A DNA stretch of 51,427 nt from Parafrankia irregularis. Lineage in GTDB: Bacteria; Actinomycetota; Actinomycetes; Frankiales; Frankiaceae. The notes beneath the pieces were generated by a model that was given only the letters and a program-made list of their open reading frames with translations, was not told where the DNA came from and did not search any database. Numbering within the stretch: position 1 is the stretch's first letter; each line of letters starts with the position of its first letter. Where the stretch lies: the NCBI RefSeq assembly GCF_001536285.1, contig NZ_FAOZ01000046.1, forward strand, positions 1 through 51,427, written 5' to 3'. The translations under genes were made by a program, and so were the position numbers. This document shows positions 47,743-51,427 of the stretch, piece by piece.

Positions 47743-48929
47743 GCCTGGGCCGGTACGCGCAGCACCAGCGCGTCGCCCTGACCGCCGCCGCCGCACAGCG
47801 CGGCCGCGCCGACACCGCCGCCGCGACGCTGGAGCTCCAGGGCCAGGGTCAGGGCGATCCGGGCGCCGGACATGCCGACCGGGTGCCCGACGGCGATCGC
47901 GCCACCGTTGACGTTGGTGATGTCCGGGCTGATCCCCAGCTCGCGAATCGACTGGATGCCGACGGCGGCGAAGGCCTCGTTGATCTCGACGAGGTCGAGG
48001 TCGGCCGGGGTGAGCTTCTCCTTCGCGAGCGCGGCCTTGATCGCTTCCGCCGGCTGCGACTGCAGGGAGTTGTCCGGACCGGCGACATACCCGGCGTGAC
48101 CGATCTCGGCCAGGATCGGCAGGCCCAGCTCCTCGGCCTTCGCCCGGCTGGTCACGATCACGGCGGCGGCGCCGTCGGAGATCTGGGAGGCGTTGCCGGC
48201 GGTGATCGTCCCGCCGTCCAGGAACGCGGCACGCAGCTTCGCCAGCGCCTGCGCGGTGGTGTCGCCCCGGACGCCCTCGTCGGCGCTGACGATGATCGGC
48301 TCGCCGCGGCGCTGCGGAACCTCGACCGGCACGATCTCGTTCTCGAACAGGCCGTTCTTCGCGGCGGCGGCGGCCCGCTGGTGCGACAGCGCGCTGAACT
48401 CGTCCTGCTCGGCGCGGGTGAGGTTGTAACGGGCGTTGACGCGGTCGGTCACGGTGCCCATCGAGACCTGGTCGAAGCCACAGGTGAGCGCGTCGGCCGC
48501 GATGGCGTCCGTGACGGTGGTGTCGCCGTACTTCACGCCCGGGCGCAGCGCCGGGATCAGGTGCGGCGCGCGGGTCATCGACTCCATGCCACCGGCGACG
48601 ACGACGTCGAACACGCCCTGGTTGATGTAGGTGTCGGCGAGCGCGATGGCGTTGAGGCCGGAAAGGCAGACCTTGTTGAGGGTCATCGCCGGAACGCTCA
48701 GCGGTACGCCGGCCTTGGCCGCGGCGTGGCGGGCGGCGGCCTGACCCGAGCCGGCCTGGATGACCTGACCCATGATCACATACTGGACGGCCTCGGGTGA
48801 CAGCCCCGCCCGCTTCAACGCACCGGCGATCGCGATCCCACCGAGCTCGACGGCGGTGAAGTCCTTGAGGGCGCCGGAGAGCTTGCCGACCGGGGTGCGG
48901 GCACCGGCCACAATCACAGAACCAGGCAT
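47739..48929 (-). CDS. Acetyl-CoA C-acetyltransferase (thiolase)
   Basis: The 396-residue thiolase starts at ATG 48929 after GAGGAGG. It has the nucleophile Cys 88 in NKVCLSG, His 349 in [11 protein letters not shown], and Cys 379 in CGGGGQG, at the expected spacing for a biosynthetic or degradative acetoacetyl-CoA thiolase. It condenses two acetyl-CoA to acetoacetyl-CoA, the first step of the ethylmalonyl-CoA pathway and PHB synthesis, or works in reverse. It forms an overlapping pair with meaB, a conserved actinobacterial arrangement. Confidence 0.96.
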   Translation of the reverse strand: MPGSVIVAGARTPVGKLSGALKDFTAVELGGIAIAGALKRAGLSPEAVQYVIMGQVIQAGSGQAAARHAAAKAGVPLSVPAMTLNKVCLSGLNAIALADTYINQGVFDVVVAGGMESMTRAPHLIPALRPGVKYGDTTVTDAIAADALTCGFDQVSMGTVTDRVNARYNLTRAEQDEFSALSHQRAAAAAKNGLFENEIVPVEVPQRRGEPIIVSADEGVRGDTTAQALAKLRAAFLDGGTITAGNASQISDGAAAVIVTSRAKAEELGLPILAEIGHAGYVAGPDNSLQSQPAEAIKAALAKEKLTPADLDLVEINEAFAAVGIQSIRELGISPDITNVNGGAIAVGHPVGMSGARIALTLALELQRRGGGVGAAALCGGGGQGDALVLRVPAQA

Positions 48930-49310
48930 GACGCCTCCTCGGGTTCACGGGTACCGGTTGGCGCGGTACCGGCCCGCCACGGCCACCGGGTGGTGCTCGC
49001 GACCGCGGGCCGCGCCGCTCACACCACGGCTGGCCGGGTGGGGGGATGAGAAACCAAAAAACTCTCCCAGCCACAATAACGTGATCTTGGTGCACGTGCC
49101 GGGGACGACAGCCGCCGGCGACCGGGCACCGCTGCCCCGGTGACAGCCTCGGGCCGGCGGCGGTTCACCCACCACCACGGCGGATTCCGACTCGCCATCC
49201 GGCCCGGCCGCACGACTCGTGAGCCGGGCCACAGCCGGTGAGTCACATCACGCGGAGGTCAGGACCAGGACGGAGGTCAGGACAAGACCGAGGTCAGGAC
49301 AAGACGGAGG
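48930..49310. other. Intergenic region upstream of the thiolase with 17-bp repeats
   Basis: The left part contains an AT-richer patch at 49048-49085 (ACCAAAAAACTCTCCC and ACAATAACGTGATC), a likely promoter area for thiolase-meaB on the minus strand. The right part ends in 17-base tandem repeats (49253-49321). No gene is supported. Confidence 0.55.
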
Positions 49311-49321
49311 TCAGGACAGGG
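49253..49321. repeat. Tandem repeat, four units of about 17 bp
   Basis: Units read CGGAGGTCAGGACAAGA with small changes: 49253-49270 (one base longer), 49271-49287, 49288-49304 and 49305-49321. The array overlaps the stop codon of the FG-GAP gene (TCA at 49311-49313), so it forms the 3' end of that transcript. Confidence 0.8.
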
Positions 49322-50312
49322 CGGAGAAGGTGCCACAGCTCGGCGCGAACAGGGTGCCCACGCTCGACCCGGTCACCACATCCTGGGTCACCTGGCCCGC
49401 GACCAGCCCGTCCGGTGTGATCTGCACAGCCGTGGTGACGGTCTGGTACGAGATGCCATCCGACGAGGTGCCCGAGATGAGCCGCAGCCCACTGCCGTCG
49501 CACTGGAAGCCGAAGGCGCTGTCCTCCCGCACCCCGGAGGCGATGCGAAGGGCGGACCCGCCCACGGCTTGGGCCTGCGAGAGGACTCCGCCGGCGGCGT
49601 AGCGCAGCAGCGCGTACTCGTCGATGTTGTCCCGGCTCGAGGTGCGGACCAGGACCTCCGCGAAGCCGTCGCCGTTGGCGTCCACGACTGCGTGAATGGT
49701 CGGCAGCTGCAGGTTCGGCAGGTCGACCGAGCCGGGCTTTCCACCGCGGGAGAAGACGACCTCGACCTTCGTGCCATTGAGCCGGACCGTGTCCGCGGTT
49801 CCGTCGCCGTCCACGTCGTTCGCGAGGGCGGGCCGGTGCGACGGCGACGGCAGGGTCAGGGAGCCGGAGCCGCCCTGCCCGGTGGTCGCGCTCGCCGCCG
49901 GGCTGGACGCAGTGGTGCCGGGTCGTGGGGTCGAGCTGGTCGCCGGTGGTGGCGTGGTGGTGTGCTGCGACCTGGTCCCGCCGGAGGGACGAGTGCCGCC
50001 GCCCGCACCACCGCCACCGACGGAGGGACCGGCCGACGGGCCCGCCGTCGGCTCGACCATCGACGAGACCAGTGGCGGCCCGGCCGGCTCCACGACCTGC
50101 TCGGACGACGACTGCGGGCGGACGGCCACGAACGCCAGCGCGATCAGGGCCGCCATCACCACGCCGCCGGTTGCCATCAGCGGCATCCGCCACCATCGCC
50201 GGCGTTCCACTCCGGCGCGGATCTGGTGCAACGCGTCCGGCGAGGGCCGGATCGGCTCCACCGCCGCCCGCAGGAGCCGGGTGAGCTCCTCCGGTTCGAG
50301 CCCGCCGTTCAC
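49311..50312 (-). CDS. Membrane-anchored FG-GAP/VCBS-like protein coupled to an ECF sigma factor
   Basis: The 333-residue protein starts at GTG 50312, overlapping the sigma factor stop by GTGA. Residues 1-42 are cytoplasmic and helical (EPEELTRLLRAAVEPIRPSPDALHQIRAG), 43-65 a transmembrane segment (MPLMATGGVVMAALIALAFVAV), 70-160 a Pro/Thr/Ser/Gly linker, and the rest a beta-rich extracellular part with two calcium-loop motifs, DVDGDGTAD (166-174) and DANGDGFAE (211-219). Position and topology suggest an anti-sigma factor, although the zinc-type HxxxCxxC motif is absent. What it senses is unknown. Confidence 0.75.
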   Translation of the reverse strand: MNGGLEPEELTRLLRAAVEPIRPSPDALHQIRAGVERRRWWRMPLMATGGVVMAALIALAFVAVRPQSSSEQVVEPAGPPLVSSMVEPTAGPSAGPSVGGGGAGGGTRPSGGTRSQHTTTPPPATSSTPRPGTTASSPAASATTGQGGSGSLTLPSPSHRPALANDVDGDGTADTVRLNGTKVEVVFSRGGKPGSVDLPNLQLPTIHAVVDANGDGFAEVLVRTSSRDNIDEYALLRYAAGGVLSQAQAVGGSALRIASGVREDSAFGFQCDGSGLRLISGTSSDGISYQTVTTAVQITPDGLVAGQVTQDVVTGSSVGTLFAPSCGTFSALS

Positions 50313-50866
50313 CGCAGGCCCTCCAACTTGCCACTCAGGGCCGCCAGCCCGCGTGAGGTGTAGGCCTTCACCGATCCGACGCTGCAACCCATGACCGCGG
50401 CGGCGTCAGCCTCCGACATGTCCGCGTAGTAGCGGAGCACGACCGCCTCTCGTTGCCGTCTGGGCAGCTCCCGCAGCGCCTGCACGACCGCGGCGCGCTC
50501 GACCAGAGAGTAGGCCCCCTCCTCGGCGCTCGCGGCGTCGGGCATCGGCTTGGGTGCGTGCTTGAGAGCAACCAGTCGACGACGGAGCGTGGATCGTGCG
50601 AGATTGACCACTGTCTGACGGAGGTAGGCAAGCGCCTTGTCCCTGTCCTGCAGCCGCCCCCAGGCGCCGTGAACCCGGATGTAGGCGTCCTGGACGACCT
50701 CCTCGCACAGCCCGATGTCATCCAGCAGCAGCGCGGCGAGACGGACAAGGGATCGGTAGTGCTCGGAGTACAACGCGGTCAGAGCGGCGTCGGCGTCCCG
50801 CGCGACAGCGCTACGGGCGGCGTCGCTCCGCGCAGGCACGGGTCGCCACCCTTCCACGACTGTCAT
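50309..50866 (-). CDS. ECF-family RNA polymerase sigma factor, SigE-like
   Basis: From ATG 50866 the protein has 185 residues; GTG 50878 is an alternative, and neither has a clear ribosome binding site. Region 2 reads LTALYSEHYRSLVRLAALLLDD and EEVVQDAYIRVHGAWGRLQD with KALAYLRQTVVNLARSTLRRR. Region 4 contains LRELPRRQREAVVLRYYADMSEADAAAVMGCSVGSVKAYTSRGLAAL, the -35 recognition helix-turn-helix. It belongs to the SigE/SigM-like group with a downstream coupled membrane protein. It lies divergent to ccr, so the intergenic region probably contains an autoregulated promoter. Confidence 0.92.
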   Translation of the reverse strand: MTVVEGWRPVPARSDAARSAVARDADAALTALYSEHYRSLVRLAALLLDDIGLCEEVVQDAYIRVHGAWGRLQDRDKALAYLRQTVVNLARSTLRRRLVALKHAPKPMPDAASAEEGAYSLVERAAVVQALRELPRRQREAVVLRYYADMSEADAAAVMGCSVGSVKAYTSRGLAALSGKLEGLR

Positions 50867-51047
50867 GGGCGCGGTCACGGAAAGTCTGACGCGCGCCGAG
50901 CCTCCAAGGTTGTCCCAGAAGTTCTATCGCGTCGCGCGGCGCACTGACACCCCTCAGTTCATCTGGCCCGCCAACCCGCGGGTCGACCAGGCCGGGCGGG
51001 CTCCATCCGCCCTCGGTCCCCCGACCAGCACAGCCGGAGGTAGATCG

Positions 51048-51427
51048 ATGATGAAGCACATCCTGGACGCGATCATGACGGGCGGGCAGCGGTCGCCGGA
51101 GCGACAGGCGGAGTTCGCGTCGCTGGCGGTGCCGGAGTCGTATCGGGGTGTGGTGGTGCGGAAGGACGAGGTGGGGTTGTTCGAGGGGCGGGTGTCGCGG
51201 GACAAGGATCCGCGGGAGTCGTTGCATGTGGATGAGGTGGCGACGCCGGAGTTGGGGCCGGGTGAGGCGTTGGTGGCGGTGATGGCGTCGTCGGTGAACT
51301 ACAACACGGTGTGGACGTCGATTTTCGAGCCGTTGTCGACGTTCGGTTTCCTGGAGCGGTATGGGCGGACGTCGCCGTTGGCGCGGCGGCATGATCTGCC
51401 GTATCACGTGGTGGGGTCGGATCTGGC
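51048..51427 (+). CDS. ccr: Crotonyl-CoA carboxylase/reductase, 5' part
   Basis: Only the first 126 codons are in the window. ATG 51048 (ATG 51051 is adjacent) follows CCGGAGG by seven bases. The translation MMKHILDAIMTGGQRSPERQ, then VPESYRGVVVRKDEVGLFEG, LGPGEALVAVMASSVNYNTVW and RRHDLPYHVVGSDLA, is the typical N-terminus of actinobacterial Ccr, an MDR-type enzyme that reductively carboxylates crotonyl-CoA to ethylmalonyl-CoA with NADPH. About three quarters of the codons end in G and all Ala and Val codons seen are gcg and gtg, unlike the neighbouring genes. The downstream gene is not visible. Confidence 0.93.
   Translation, partial: MMKHILDAIMTGGQRSPERQAEFASLAVPESYRGVVVRKDEVGLFEGRVSRDKDPRESLHVDEVATPELGPGEALVAVMASSVNYNTVWTSIFEPLSTFGFLERYGRTSPLARRHDLPYHVVGSDL

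Noticed and set aside
47743-49095. Upstream in-frame extension of meaB
   Set aside because: It overlaps the whole thiolase gene in another frame; the GTG at 47742 overlapping the thiolase stop is the natural start.

Overview
The window comes from a very GC-rich actinobacterial chromosome. GTG and TTG starts are common, and the genes show GlgE-type glucan metabolism, an NsdA-like regulator, an actinobacterial alpha-glucan phosphorylase and a crotonyl-CoA carboxylase/reductase. The overall style fits Frankia or a close relative, but nothing here proves the genus. I see no rRNA, tRNA, CRISPR array, integrase or insertion sequence.

Layout. Positions 1-654 hold no gene but carry a two-copy ~110-bp tandem repeat. 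From 0.65 to 7.7 kb lie a PadR regulator, etfBA, an NsdA-like regulator, a membrane-anchored endonuclease/exonuclease/phosphatase-fold protein and an enoyl-CoA hydratase. GlgX and the glucan phosphorylase GlgP face each other at 8.1-13.1 kb, followed by acetyl-CoA synthetase. From 15.4 to 34.3 kb all genes are on the minus strand and form a Ter (tellurium-type) stress island. It contains two TerD-family proteins, a TerC-superfamily DUF475 membrane protein, a GrpE-like and an Hsp70-like protein, a giant zinc-ribbon/FN3-like protein, a secreted GH26-type hydrolase, and a tightly coupled module of TIM-barrel lyase, PRTase-TRSP, StiP/PELOTA protein and HAD phosphatase. Glycogen genes resume at 35.3-43.3 kb as glgE-treS-mak-glgB, so the island splits the glycogen genes into two blocks. 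The right end has a CnoX-like thioredoxin, a thiamine-binding-family protein, a soluble hybrid histidine kinase with a degenerate receiver, thiolase-meaB, an ECF sigma factor with a coupled membrane FG-GAP protein, and the 5' end of ccr.

How the genes work together. TreS, Mak, GlgE and GlgB make alpha-glucan from trehalose through maltose 1-phosphate; GlgX and GlgP degrade it. Acs, thiolase, MeaB and Ccr fit acetate assimilation through the ethylmalonyl-CoA pathway; EtfBA and the enoyl-CoA hydratase fit acyl-CoA oxidation. The Ter island combines a metal/stress-linked TerD/TerC group, a proposed nucleoside-like biosynthetic module without an ATP-grasp gene in the window, and a divergent chaperone set: a lid-less Hsp70, a GrpE with a ~700-residue disordered extension, and a zinc-ribbon protein with a degenerate J-like segment.

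The most striking non-coding signal is a family of related palindromes (core GGATTTCGGTCGTTG) at three separate convergent gene junctions, probably bidirectional terminators.
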